IMG/VR virus record: IMGVR_UViG_3300012984_000013
Location: 77,581-118,792 of that record
Origin: a virus
Reading direction: 5' to 3' (one strand)
DNA length: 41,212 nt
Positions within the stretch are counted from its first letter, which is position 1. Each line of letters opens with the position of its first letter. A program made the translations under genes and the position numbers. Below, piece by piece: positions 14,403 through 21,695 of this stretch. Under the pieces are notes generated by a model. The model was not told the DNA's origin. It made no database searches and worked only from the letters and a program-made list of their open reading frames with translations.

Positions 14403-15748
14403 AATTATTTTCAATGGATTGGTTTCTCACAGAGAAACAAAAAGAGCTTCAATCTTTAAAAGTTGAAGAACAAAAGATTAAGAATGAGCTTTTAGAGAAG
14501 CAATTACATAAGGAAGAAGATCCTATTCATTCTGTTAAGCCTTATAGGAGAATAATTCTTACAAATGAGGTTTTAACTATTGTTCTTACAGATGGTAGTA
14601 TTATAACTAAATCTAATGCTACAAAGGATGATTATGATAAGGCTACAAATGCAAAGTTTGAAGCAGATTTATTTACTATTTGTTCAGTTCCTCAAGCTGT
14701 CGAAAAAGGATCTGATATTAAGGTAGAAATAGAACAAAAGGCTGCTAGGAACATAGATTTACTTATAGGTCATGAGGATTTTGAAGTAACTGAAAATTCT
14801 GTATATGTGTATGGTGAAGACAGACAATTAATTAAGAGGTCAGTTCCTGCAATACTTGTTAACAGATTTGTAGAGGTTTTGAACAAACCTGATGAATATC
14901 AATCAGTTAGAAAATTTTGGTTAAAGTGTTGCTTAAATCCTAATGCTCAAAGTGCTGAAGATTTATATCAATTTCTAACTTACCACCATTTCAAGATTGA
15001 TAGACATGGTAACTTCTATGCTTATCGTAGAGTTGTAAGTAGATCAGGCGATAATAAAGACCTTATTGAGTTTATTAGCAATACTTATACTAAAGTAAAA
15101 GCCGTATGGAAGAAGAAACCTAGTGATTATCTTATTTGGAAAGATGAAAAAGAAGATAATTTTATACTTTCACCACATGGTACAGGAAATCCGTTATATA
15201 CATTTATAGGTAATTTACAAAGTCTATATCTGGATCTTCCTAATATACAAAAGAAAAATTATACTTCTGCGCATACTGGAGAAGAGGATTATAAAGTAGG
15301 TGAGGTTATTTCTATGCCTAGGAATGATGGAGATGATAATAACAGTATAAGCTGTTCTAAAGGTTATCATGCAGCCAGTAAGAAATATGATTACAGTAGT
15401 TTTGGAGATACTCCAATTCTTGTAATTATTAATCCTATGGATGTACTTGCTGTTCCAAGAGGAGAAGATGGTAAACTTAGGACTTGTAGATGGTTCTTTG
15501 CTTCAGTTTTAACTAATGAAGAACAACACATTCTGGATAACGAGGAGTTTGATGTTACAGATTTAGGTGATGTATTTGAAGAAAAATGCTTGGAAAATAT
15601 GTCAGAATATGTGAAAAATAGCTTTTCTGAAGAGGTAAAAAGACATACTTTTACTCTATCAGGAATAACATCTAAAGAAGTAAGCTCTATTATTACATCA
15701 TTAGAAGAAATGAAGGAAGTATTAAATAAACGAGTAGTAAACGTATGA
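14399..15748 (+). CDS. rIIB-like protein
   Basis: A 449-aa protein. The central block F-W-L-K-C-C-L-N-P-N-A-Q-S-A-E-D-L-Y-Q-F-L, followed by F-K-I-D-R-H-G-N-F-Y-A-Y-R-R-V, corresponds to the conserved core of T4 rIIB-type proteins (family form: a.dLy.FLe....pit.dG.FlAYk.V). The N-terminal 35 residues are a Lys/Glu coiled coil, and the C-terminal part holds S-K-G-Y-H-A-A-S and V-I-I-N-P-M-D-V-L-A-V-P, also usual in the family. It probably acts with the rIIA-like protein. The start is at an ATGA junction with the rIIA extension, and the stop is ATGA with the AAA ATPase. Confidence 0.82.
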   Translation: MKLFSMDWFLTEKQKELQSLKVEEQKIKNELLEKQLHKEEDPIHSVKPYRRIILTNEVLTIVLTDGSIITKSNATKDDYDKATNAKFEADLFTICSVPQAVEKGSDIKVEIEQKAARNIDLLIGHEDFEVTENSVYVYGEDRQLIKRSVPAILVNRFVEVLNKPDEYQSVRKFWLKCCLNPNAQSAEDLYQFLTYHHFKIDRHGNFYAYRRVVSRSGDNKDLIEFISNTYTKVKAVWKKKPSDYLIWKDEKEDNFILSPHGTGNPLYTFIGNLQSLYLDLPNIQKKNYTSAHTGEEDYKVGEVISMPRNDGDDNNSISCSKGYHAASKKYDYSSFGDTPILVIINPMDVLAVPRGEDGKLRTCRWFFASVLTNEEQHILDNEEFDVTDLGDVFEEKCLENMSEYVKNSFSEEVKRHTFTLSGITSKEVSSIITSLEEMKEVLNKRVVNV

Positions 15749-16677
15749 TAAGTGCAGTAATCGAATATCAGGATAAAACAGTATCTATATACTCATCTCC
15801 ATCTGTATATACAGGTGAAAAGTTCCTAAAAGGATTCTATGAATGTTATAAACATGACAGGGGCATTGATATAACTAGGAAAGAAGTACTAGAAAATCAT
15901 AATCCTTACTATCAGGAGAATACAGAAACTGTTCTAAGAACAGTTAAGTCATTTTTTGAGTCTGGTATAGAAGATAAGGTAAATGAACTAGGTTTTACAC
16001 ATAAATTAGGTATCCTTCTACATGGTAGACAGGGTACTGGTAAAACTTCTTTAATGAACTTTATTGCTAATCGCCTAGTAGATGAGAAGGATGCTATAGT
16101 TTTCTTCTGTAATAGTAGTAATACATTGGATGCTGCTGTAAATGTAGCTCAATCTATTAGGGAAATACAGAAAGATCCTATTATTTTTATAGCTGATGAA
16201 TTTGAAAGGTTTGCTAGGGATAACGAATCTGAGATTAAAAACTTACTTGATGGTAAGGATAGTGTTTCTAATAGTCTATTTTTAGCTTCTACTAACTATA
16301 TTGATAAAGTTCCTGATACACTTAAAGATAGACCTAGCCGGTTTAAAGTTGTTAAAGAAATCAAAGGATTTACTGATAGGAAGACCATATTCACTATTGT
16401 TAAAGAAGTATCTGATCGATTAAATCCTGGTCTATTTAAGGATGAAGAAATAGAAATTATTGTTAAAGAATCTAAAGATGTTACAATTGATGAAATTAAA
16501 CATTTTTGTTTAGATAAATTAACTGATAATTTTGTAGAGAAAGAAGAACGTAAACCAATTGGATTTAATATACCTAAGATGGAAGATGATGATGAGGATA
16601 AATCTATGGGTTTAAATTGGGTTACTCTTAGCAACAGTAAACGTTTATACATAGGAGGAGGTTCTGGTGGAAAATAA
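15745..16677 (+). CDS. AAA+ ATPase
   Basis: A 310-aa AAA+ protein: Walker A H-G-R-Q-G-T-G-K-T at about 93-101, Walker B I-F-I-A-D-E-F-E near 147-154, a sensor-1-like A-S-T-N-Y near 184, and D-R-P-S-R-F, which holds the Arg finger position. After the lid comes an acidic stretch (M-E-D-D-D-E-D-K) and a Gly-rich end. The closest general type is an AAA remodelling ATPase rather than a clamp loader or helicase. It is coupled to rIIB by ATGA, so rIIA, rIIB and this ATPase probably form one functional unit. The last 11 bases overlap the next gene. Confidence 0.85.
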   Translation: MISAVIEYQDKTVSIYSSPSVYTGEKFLKGFYECYKHDRGIDITRKEVLENHNPYYQENTETVLRTVKSFFESGIEDKVNELGFTHKLGILLHGRQGTGKTSLMNFIANRLVDEKDAIVFFCNSSNTLDAAVNVAQSIREIQKDPIIFIADEFERFARDNESEIKNLLDGKDSVSNSLFLASTNYIDKVPDTLKDRPSRFKVVKEIKGFTDRKTIFTIVKEVSDRLNPGLFKDEEIEIIVKESKDVTIDEIKHFCLDKLTDNFVEKEERKPIGFNIPKMEDDDEDKSMGLNWVTLSNSKRLYIGGGSGGK

Positions 16678-17119
16678 TTGTTGGATTTACCAGGGGGAGT
16701 GCTTGTATGAGCCTCCTTCTGGTTATTATGGTTTTATTTATAGAATAACACTATCTGATGGTACTTTCTATATAGGTAAAAAAGCTTTTGAGCATAATCA
16801 AAAGAAGGTTCTTTCTAAGAAAGCTAGAGCATTATCTGGCACCAGAAAGAGAATAGAAAGGGTTAAAAAAGACTCTGGATGGCTTGAGTACTGGGGGAGT
16901 TCAAAGGCTTTTATAGAACATATCGATTCTAAAGATAAAGAATGGGATGGAGGATGTAGAAAAAACGCTACTAGAAAGATTGTTAAACTTTGTAAAGATA
17001 AAGCTTCTCTTTCTTATTGGGAAATGGTAACTTTAGTGCAAAATGATATTCTTTTTAGAACAGATTGTTGGAATGGTAATATAAGTGGTAAATATTTTAA
17101 AGGAAAAATACATGAATAA
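16667..17119 (+). CDS. GIY-YIG-type (Seg-like) endonuclease
   Basis: A 150-aa protein starting with a variant GIY-YIG block, Y-G-F-I-Y-R-I-T-L then T-F-Y-I-G-K-K, and a following W-L-E-Y-W-G-S-S segment as in T4 Seg-type endonucleases. A conserved Glu (S-Y-W-E-M-V) near 124 may complete the site. It would nick or cut DNA as a free-standing homing or repair nuclease. The start is GTG, inside the end of the AAA ATPase gene; the purine-rich run just upstream encodes the Gly-rich ATPase end and need not be a ribosome site. The C-terminus overlaps the next gene by eight bases. Confidence 0.72.
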   Translation: MENNCWIYQGECLYEPPSGYYGFIYRITLSDGTFYIGKKAFEHNQKKVLSKKARALSGTRKRIERVKKDSGWLEYWGSSKAFIEHIDSKDKEWDGGCRKNATRKIVKLCKDKASLSYWEMVTLVQNDILFRTDCWNGNISGKYFKGKIHE

Positions 17120-17354
17120 ACCAAAGATTTTAATTACAATGGAAGGTGGAATGATCCAAAGCATAGGTGCTAATATGGATATGGATATAGTTATTAATGA
17201 CTATGATAATCCTGAAGAGGATCAAATAAGGTTAGAATCTCCGGATGAGATTTTTAAGGATGGAGAAGCTTATAAGCTAATCACAGAGGATAAGTTTCCT
17301 CTATCTATGGCAGAACAGTTAATTAAGGAGTATTTAAAGGACGAAAAATTCTAA
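17112..17354 (+). CDS. Hypothetical protein, 80 aa
   Basis: The ATG at 17112 is preferred over an upstream GTG at 17085. The protein begins M-N-K-P-K-I-L-I-T-M-E-G-G-M-I-Q-S-I-G-A-N, a pattern seen in small phage proteins with a beta-strand start, and is acidic overall. A helical end follows (M-A-E-Q-L-I-K-E-Y-L). No function is assigned. Confidence 0.7.
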   Translation: MNKPKILITMEGGMIQSIGANMDMDIVINDYDNPEEDQIRLESPDEIFKDGEAYKLITEDKFPLSMAEQLIKEYLKDEKF

Positions 17355-17358
17355 GATT

Positions 17359-17544
17359 ATGAACATTATTATTGAAAGAACAGATAATCCTAAAAAGGAT
17401 TGTAAAGATGCTAATGTACTATTACAGGAATGTTTATATCTGTTAAACAAGGTTCCTAACAGGAAATATAGACCTAAGTCTTTTAAGGAGTCCTATGATC
17501 TATGTTCAGCAATAGAAAAACATCTAAAAACACAAGAATTATGA
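17359..17544 (+). CDS. Hypothetical protein, 61 aa
   Basis: A small basic protein with three Cys residues spread through the chain and no recognised motif. The stop is ATGA with the next gene at 17541. It was probably kept for a phage-specific interaction; nothing more can be said from sequence. Confidence 0.62.
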   Translation: MNIIIERTDNPKKDCKDANVLLQECLYLLNKVPNRKYRPKSFKESYDLCSAIEKHLKTQEL

Positions 17545-17834
17545 TTCATTCTGTAATTTTAAACATGGATGAATATAATGATCTTATGGAAAAAGCTAAA
17601 CAAAGAACTGTTATAATTTCCATCAAGGGATTAGAGAGAAACTGGGAATATCTTTCATATTTTGAATCATCTAAATATGCAATAGATATATTAAAATTTG
17701 ATGATCAAATTTTACCTGTAATAGACGGACTTAAAGAAATTCTAAAAAGTGAATTAGATGAATTAAATTCTAAAATTAAAGAATATACTAATCTTAAGGG
17801 TGAAATAGAAATATTAAAGAAAGAAATGAAATGA
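17541..17834 (+). CDS. Hypothetical coiled-coil protein, 97 aa
   Basis: The ATG at 17541 forms ATGA with the preceding stop and is preferred over an in-frame ATG at 17502, which would overlap the preceding gene by 43 bases. The first 35 residues may form a small beta unit (V-I-L-N-M-D-E-Y). The last 40 residues are a clear heptad coiled coil rich in Leu, Glu and Lys. Function unknown. Linked by ATGA to the nuclease gene. Confidence 0.68.
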   Translation: MIHSVILNMDEYNDLMEKAKQRTVIISIKGLERNWEYLSYFESSKYAIDILKFDDQILPVIDGLKEILKSELDELNSKIKEYTNLKGEIEILKKEMK

Positions 17835-18865
17835 TACAAGGAACAGTAAGAACAGAAAAGGAGTATAGACAGCTAGATAAAGATTCATCATCCAGTCTTA
17901 AGTTATTCTCTCAGGATAAACGTAAGTACTATAAGGTTTATATAGAGGGTAAAAAAGAACCTGAAGAAGATGAATCTAAAGCTAGTGTGGTAGGAAGGGT
18001 GGTAGATACCCTACTATTGGAGAAAGAGGAATTCGATAATAGGTTCCTAATGAGTTCTTTAGCTAAAGCTCCTACTGGGAATATGGAAAAGTTTGTAGAA
18101 GCTTTGTATAGATATACAAGAGATGCTAAAGAAGATACTCCATTTGAAGAAATAGCCAGATCAGCTTATAAAGAAAGTGGATTTAAGTGGGCTTTTGACA
18201 CAGTTTTGGCTAAATTTGTAGGATCAGATGCTGAAATCTACTACAAGGAACTTATAGATGTTAGAGAAAAAGGTCTTACTATAGTCACTATAGATGACGT
18301 AACTAACGCTGAAAGGATTGTAGAAGAGCTTAAAACCAATGAGTTTACTGCTGATATTATCAATAAGAAGTCTGATCATAGATTTGAGGTTTATGCTCAA
18401 TTACAGGTAGATGGATATAGTATTGATGGATTGGAACTTAAATCCATGATGGATAAGTGTATAGTAGATCATGAAAAGAAAACCATCCAAGTAGGTGATC
18501 TTAAATGTAGCTGGTCTGTAGAAGGATTTTATGAAGAATATTACCTTTACCGCAGAGCATACATACAATGCTATCTCTATAAGGAAGCAGCTAAATCCTT
18601 CTTTAAAGATCTAGTGGATAGAGAGTACAAGGTACTAAATCCTAAATTTATAGTCTGTGATAGTATTAACTATTATAATCCTCTTATATATGCTTCAACA
18701 GATGAAGATTTGAAAGAAGCTTATGAAGGATTTGAGTATAAAGGTAGAACTTATCCTGGTGTAAAGGAAATTATTGAAGAATTGAAGTGGGCTAAAGAGA
18801 ATAATAAATGGAATATTAGTAAAAAGAACTATATCAATAGGGGTATAGTAAGCCTTAAACCTTAG
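17831..18865 (+). CDS. PD-(D/E)XK exonuclease, RecE/exonuclease VIII-like
   Basis: A 344-aa protein. S-S-S-L-K-L-F near residue 20 and V-V-G-R-V-V-D-T-L-L-L near 53-63 are the N-terminal landmarks of RecE-type and Cas4-type nucleases. The catalytic core reads L-K-S-M-M-D (Asp208) followed by V-G-D-L-K-C-S (Asp223, Lys225), the D...DxK arrangement. It likely degrades double-stranded DNA ends 5' to 3' to give single strands for the Sak4-like protein, the SSB-like protein and RecA encoded in this window. The TAG stop is followed one base later by the next ATG. Confidence 0.82.
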   Translation: MIQGTVRTEKEYRQLDKDSSSSLKLFSQDKRKYYKVYIEGKKEPEEDESKASVVGRVVDTLLLEKEEFDNRFLMSSLAKAPTGNMEKFVEALYRYTRDAKEDTPFEEIARSAYKESGFKWAFDTVLAKFVGSDAEIYYKELIDVREKGLTIVTIDDVTNAERIVEELKTNEFTADIINKKSDHRFEVYAQLQVDGYSIDGLELKSMMDKCIVDHEKKTIQVGDLKCSWSVEGFYEEYYLYRRAYIQCYLYKEAAKSFFKDLVDREYKVLNPKFIVCDSINYYNPLIYASTDEDLKEAYEGFEYKGRTYPGVKEIIEELKWAKENNKWNISKKNYINRGIVSLKP

Positions 18866-18866
18866 T

Positions 18867-19409
18867 ATGAAGTTAAAAAGAACTATAAGTACAATTTTTA
18901 TGCTTCCAACTTTAAAAATTAATGGAAGTAAGTTGGAGGAAAATGGCTTTATAAATGCCTATATAAAAGATGTGGATTGTCAAGTAGAGTATGAAAATTG
19001 TGTATATTTACTGTTCAAACCTCCTCAAATGGACATTTTTAACCATTTTATAGAGGATGAATATATAAGAACTAAAGCTCTTCTTCATGATTATGATTAT
19101 GAAGATGGATATGTAGTTCTTGTATATCAATTGGATAGTAAGTTTGACGAAGATTTTAAGTTAATTAGAAAAGGTCTATACTCCAAGACCTCAGAAAGTT
19201 TCCAGAAACAATTTAAAGCAGTTAAAAAAGTGGTAAAAGAAGGGCTTCATAAGGATGAAATAACCCTACAACATCTTATATTTAAAAAGGCTGATAATCT
19301 TAGGGATTACTGGGAATCTAAAATAGGAGTTAGTATTAAAGAAGAAATGGAAGTTTGGGAAGGGTGGTCAGATGAGAAAGAAACATTAGATTTAAACAAA
19401 ATAAAATGA
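18867..19409 (+). CDS. Conserved phage hypothetical protein, 180 aa
   Basis: Unrecognised by domain, although the general form (K-I-N-G-S-K-L near the start, V-Y-L-L-F-K-P-P in the first third, K-T-S-E-S-F-Q-K-Q-F in the centre) resembles proteins I associate with Bacteroidota phages near replication genes. Mixed alpha/beta, without membrane segments. It starts one base after the nuclease stop and joins the MazG-like gene by ATGA. A nuclease accessory role is only a contextual guess. Confidence 0.75.
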   Translation: MKLKRTISTIFMLPTLKINGSKLEENGFINAYIKDVDCQVEYENCVYLLFKPPQMDIFNHFIEDEYIRTKALLHDYDYEDGYVVLVYQLDSKFDEDFKLIRKGLYSKTSESFQKQFKAVKKVVKEGLHKDEITLQHLIFKKADNLRDYWESKIGVSIKEEMEVWEGWSDEKETLDLNKIK

Positions 19410-19693
19410 ACAGAGTAGAATATCTATTTACAGTGCTCTCAGAAGAGTGTGCAGAAGTAACACAGGCATCATCTAAAATCCTACGATTTGGATTAGCTAA
19501 TCATCATAGAGGAAATGATAGTAGTAATGATAATCGATTAGTAGAAGAATTCTATGATATTATGGCTGTATTTGAAATGCTACAAGCAGATGGAATTCTA
19601 CCAGTCTGGGATAAATTAGACGTAGACCTTCAAAAGAAGCACAAGAAGGACAAAGTAGAGAAATACATGAAACAATATAGTAATGATTTATGA
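19406..19693 (+). CDS. MazG-like nucleotide pyrophosphohydrolase
   Basis: A 95-aa all-alpha protein with the metal-binding pattern of the MazG/HisE fold: S-E-E-C-A-E-V in the first helix and E-F-Y-D-I-M-A-V in the third (E-E-x-x-E ... E-x-x-D). It likely hydrolyses a noncanonical or surplus nucleoside triphosphate to monophosphate and pyrophosphate. ATGA junctions link it to its neighbours, including thyX, which fits a nucleotide-pool role. Confidence 0.78.
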   Translation: MNRVEYLFTVLSEECAEVTQASSKILRFGLANHHRGNDSSNDNRLVEEFYDIMAVFEMLQADGILPVWDKLDVDLQKKHKKDKVEKYMKQYSNDL

Positions 19694-20748
19694 TAAGTGT
19701 AAAAGTAATAGCAGATAGTAAAAACCAATTCGGAAATAGAATAACTACAATGATAGTTACTATGCCACGTATTATATTAGCTGAATTTAATACACATAGA
19801 ATGTTTAGTAGAAATTCAGCCTCCAGCAGGGCCATACCATTCGAAAAAATGGTCAAATCAGTTAAAGAGAATCCTTTTATTCCTATTGCATGGCAGGCTG
19901 ATCATAAAGGAATGCAAGGTACTGAGTATATTCATAATGATACAGGAAGAGGTGGAGATGAATCTAGAATTCAGGTAGGATGGCAAAATGCAATAGACAA
20001 CGCTATCAGGGAAGCCGAATGGATGAATATGTATGGACTTACAAAACAAATTTGTAATCGTATTTTAGAACCATTTATGTGGCATACAGTTATTTTAACT
20101 GCTACAGAATGGGAGAATTTCTTTGCTCTAAGATGTCCACAATATGTTTTAATTGAAGAAGAGGGTAAACTTGCTAGACCAGAATTAACTAAAACAACAG
20201 AAAAAATATTTAGAAGTAGAAAAGATTACCTCAAATATAAAGAAGATTTGCAATTTGATAGTAATATTTCTAATGAAATTCAATGGTTACAACTTAATAA
20301 AGGTCAAGCTGAGATTCATATGATGGCTTTAGCAGAAGCTATGTGGGATGCTTACAATGAGTCTATTCCTAAAGAATTGAAAGCTGGTGAATGGCATATT
20401 CCTTTTGGTGATAATATACAATCAGTTTCAGAATCAGTTTGGGAATTATGTGGTTATAAAGAATCTGATCCAATCTTCGCAGACTATACTAGCCTACAAT
20501 TAGCGAGAACATTTACAGAAATAAAGATAAAAATAGCTACAGCTAGATGTGCAAGAGTATCTTATACTGTGGTTGGTGAGGAAGGTAAGCCTGATAATTA
20601 CGAAAATGATATTAAGCTGCATAATAGACTTATTGAAAGTAAACATGCTTCACCTTTTGAACATATTGCTCAATCTTCAGATAATATGGATAGAAGTAGG
20701 AATTTTACAGGAGGCTGGAAACAATATAGAGAAATAATAAATTTATGA
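19690..20748 (+). CDS. thyX: Flavin-dependent thymidylate synthase (ThyX)
   Basis: A 352-aa protein. The ThyX signature appears as T-H-R-M-F-S-R-N-S-A-S-S-R (family form: R-H-R-x7-S), with Thr in place of the first Arg, a variant I recognise in phage homologues. C-terminal landmarks are A-R-C-A-R-V-S-Y and A-S-P-F-E-H. It makes dTMP from dUMP using methylenetetrahydrofolate, FAD and NADPH. It is longer than typical ThyX (about 220-250 aa), with a central insertion rich in Trp and Glu. It lies in the dNTP cluster with MazG-like genes and RNR. Confidence 0.85.
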   Translation: MISVKVIADSKNQFGNRITTMIVTMPRIILAEFNTHRMFSRNSASSRAIPFEKMVKSVKENPFIPIAWQADHKGMQGTEYIHNDTGRGGDESRIQVGWQNAIDNAIREAEWMNMYGLTKQICNRILEPFMWHTVILTATEWENFFALRCPQYVLIEEEGKLARPELTKTTEKIFRSRKDYLKYKEDLQFDSNISNEIQWLQLNKGQAEIHMMALAEAMWDAYNESIPKELKAGEWHIPFGDNIQSVSESVWELCGYKESDPIFADYTSLQLARTFTEIKIKIATARCARVSYTVVGEEGKPDNYENDIKLHNRLIESKHASPFEHIAQSSDNMDRSRNFTGGWKQYREIINL

Positions 20749-20981
20749 ATAGAAATGCAATAAGGCTTTTAAATAAAGCTAATAAGACAATGAAAATATT
20801 GTCAAAACGTTATAAGTTTGTGAATATTGCCATTAATTATTCTAGTATAGATCTTCTATTACCTGGGACTAATAAAATAGATGCACTATGGGAAGAAGTA
20901 ATTTCTAATTTTATAAAAGATAAGATCAATTGGAACTTGAGATTTGAAACTGGTAATCTAATATTAAATATTTATTTATGA
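20745..20981 (+). CDS. Hypothetical protein, 78 aa
   Basis: A small basic protein linked to both neighbours by ATGA overlaps. The N-terminal half is a Lys-rich helix and the C-terminal half alternates as beta strands (L-R-F-E-T-G-N-L-I-L-N-I-Y-L). No recognised domain. Confidence 0.65.
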   Translation: MNRNAIRLLNKANKTMKILSKRYKFVNIAINYSSIDLLLPGTNKIDALWEEVISNFIKDKINWNLRFETGNLILNIYL

Positions 20982-21376
20982 ACTGGGAAGTAACATACAC
21001 AGATGGAAATCCTCTGATTATTAATCAAGTAGAGGAAAAGGAAGATAAACCTAAAGAAGAAGTAGCTATGAGATTTAATAATGGTAAACCTCAATGGGGA
21101 CTTGTTCATTATAAATCATTAGAACCTATGATTAGGGTACTAGAGTTCGGTAGTAAGAAGTATAGCCCTAATAACTGGATGAAGAAGATGGATAGAACTA
21201 AAATTCTAGAGTCTGCCCAGAGACATCTAGCTGCTTTAATGGATGGTGAGGAAATTGACCCAGAAACAGGAGAATCCCATATTGGGAATCTAATGTGTAA
21301 TGGTATGTTCTATAGCTATCATTTTGTAATAAACAAAAAAGAAGATGAATCAGACAAAAATAGAATCCCTAATTGA
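20978..21376 (+). CDS. dATP/dGTP diphosphohydrolase-domain protein (MazZ-like)
   Basis: A 132-aa protein. After a short variable start it has M-R-F-N-N-G-K-P-Q-W-G-L-V, L-E-P-M-I-R-V-L-E-F-G-S-K-K-Y and N-N-W-M, then Q-R-H-L-A-A-L-M-D-G-E-E-I-D-P-E-T-G and H-I-G-N-L. This is the pattern of the phage dATP/dGTP diphosphohydrolase N-terminal family that includes MazZ. It probably removes specific purine dNTPs. No PurZ homologue is present in the window, so 2-aminoadenine DNA cannot be claimed. It overlaps the membrane protein gene by 32 bases. Confidence 0.82.
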   Translation: MNWEVTYTDGNPLIINQVEEKEDKPKEEVAMRFNNGKPQWGLVHYKSLEPMIRVLEFGSKKYSPNNWMKKMDRTKILESAQRHLAALMDGEEIDPETGESHIGNLMCNGMFYSYHFVINKKEDESDKNRIPN

Positions 21377-21590
21377 GGCTATAGTTAACACATTTGTAGG
21401 CTTTCTTATTACTATATCTTTCCTACCTATTGTAAATAAGATTTGTCATATAGAAATGACTAACAGCCAGATGGGTTTATCTACTTTTCTTTTTACTATT
21501 ATATCAGTAATAAGAGGATTTGTAATAAGGAGGTTCTTTAATAATTTATATTGGTTGAAAAACAAACTTAAAAGATTGTTTATACATTAA
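21345..21590 (+). CDS. DUF7220-like two-helix membrane protein
   Basis: An 81-aa protein starting N-Q-T-K-I-E-S-L-I-E-A-I-V-N-T-F-V-G-F, with two hydrophobic helices (about 14-32 and 42-60) and the closing block V-I-R-G-F-V-I-R-R-F-F-N. This is the pattern of a small phage membrane protein family (DUF7220) found across phages with unknown role. Both termini are polar and basic, which suggests a cytoplasmic location. It is the last gene before a terminator. Confidence 0.82.
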   Translation: MNQTKIESLIEAIVNTFVGFLITISFLPIVNKICHIEMTNSQMGLSTFLFTIISVIRGFVIRRFFNNLYWLKNKLKRLFIH

Positions 21591-21625
21591 AAGAATTATT
21601 ATAACTATTAATATTATCACGAAAA

Positions 21626-21680
21626 GGTTGGTAAAGTGAAATAAAAAGGGTAATTTCAAACCCTTTTTTCATTTCCAACC
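21626..21680 (+). terminator. Terminator between the membrane protein gene and RNR
   Basis: Inner stem AAAAAGGGT / ACCCTTTTT around an 8-base loop, with an outer stem GGTTGG / CCAACC and partly paired AT bases between them. The T run favours rightward termination. No consensus promoter is visible in the short leader before RNR. Confidence 0.8.
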
Positions 21681-21695
21681 ATTAAACAATTAAAT

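Noticed and set aside
16296-16652. 118-aa leftward open frame
   Set aside because: Antisense shadow of the AAA ATPase with Ser/Leu-rich composition and no motif.
16653-16661. Shine-Dalgarno site for the GIY-YIG gene
   Set aside because: The purine run encodes the Gly-rich end of the AAA ATPase, and other starts in the window do not use such sites.
20811-20818. TAAGTTTG as a -7 box inside the 78-aa gene
   Set aside because: No TTTG at 19-21 bases upstream and it lies within a coding region.
20978-21376. Evidence for a Z-genome (2-aminoadenine) phage
   Set aside because: The MazZ-like family also occurs in phages without PurZ; no PurZ or DpoZ is present here.
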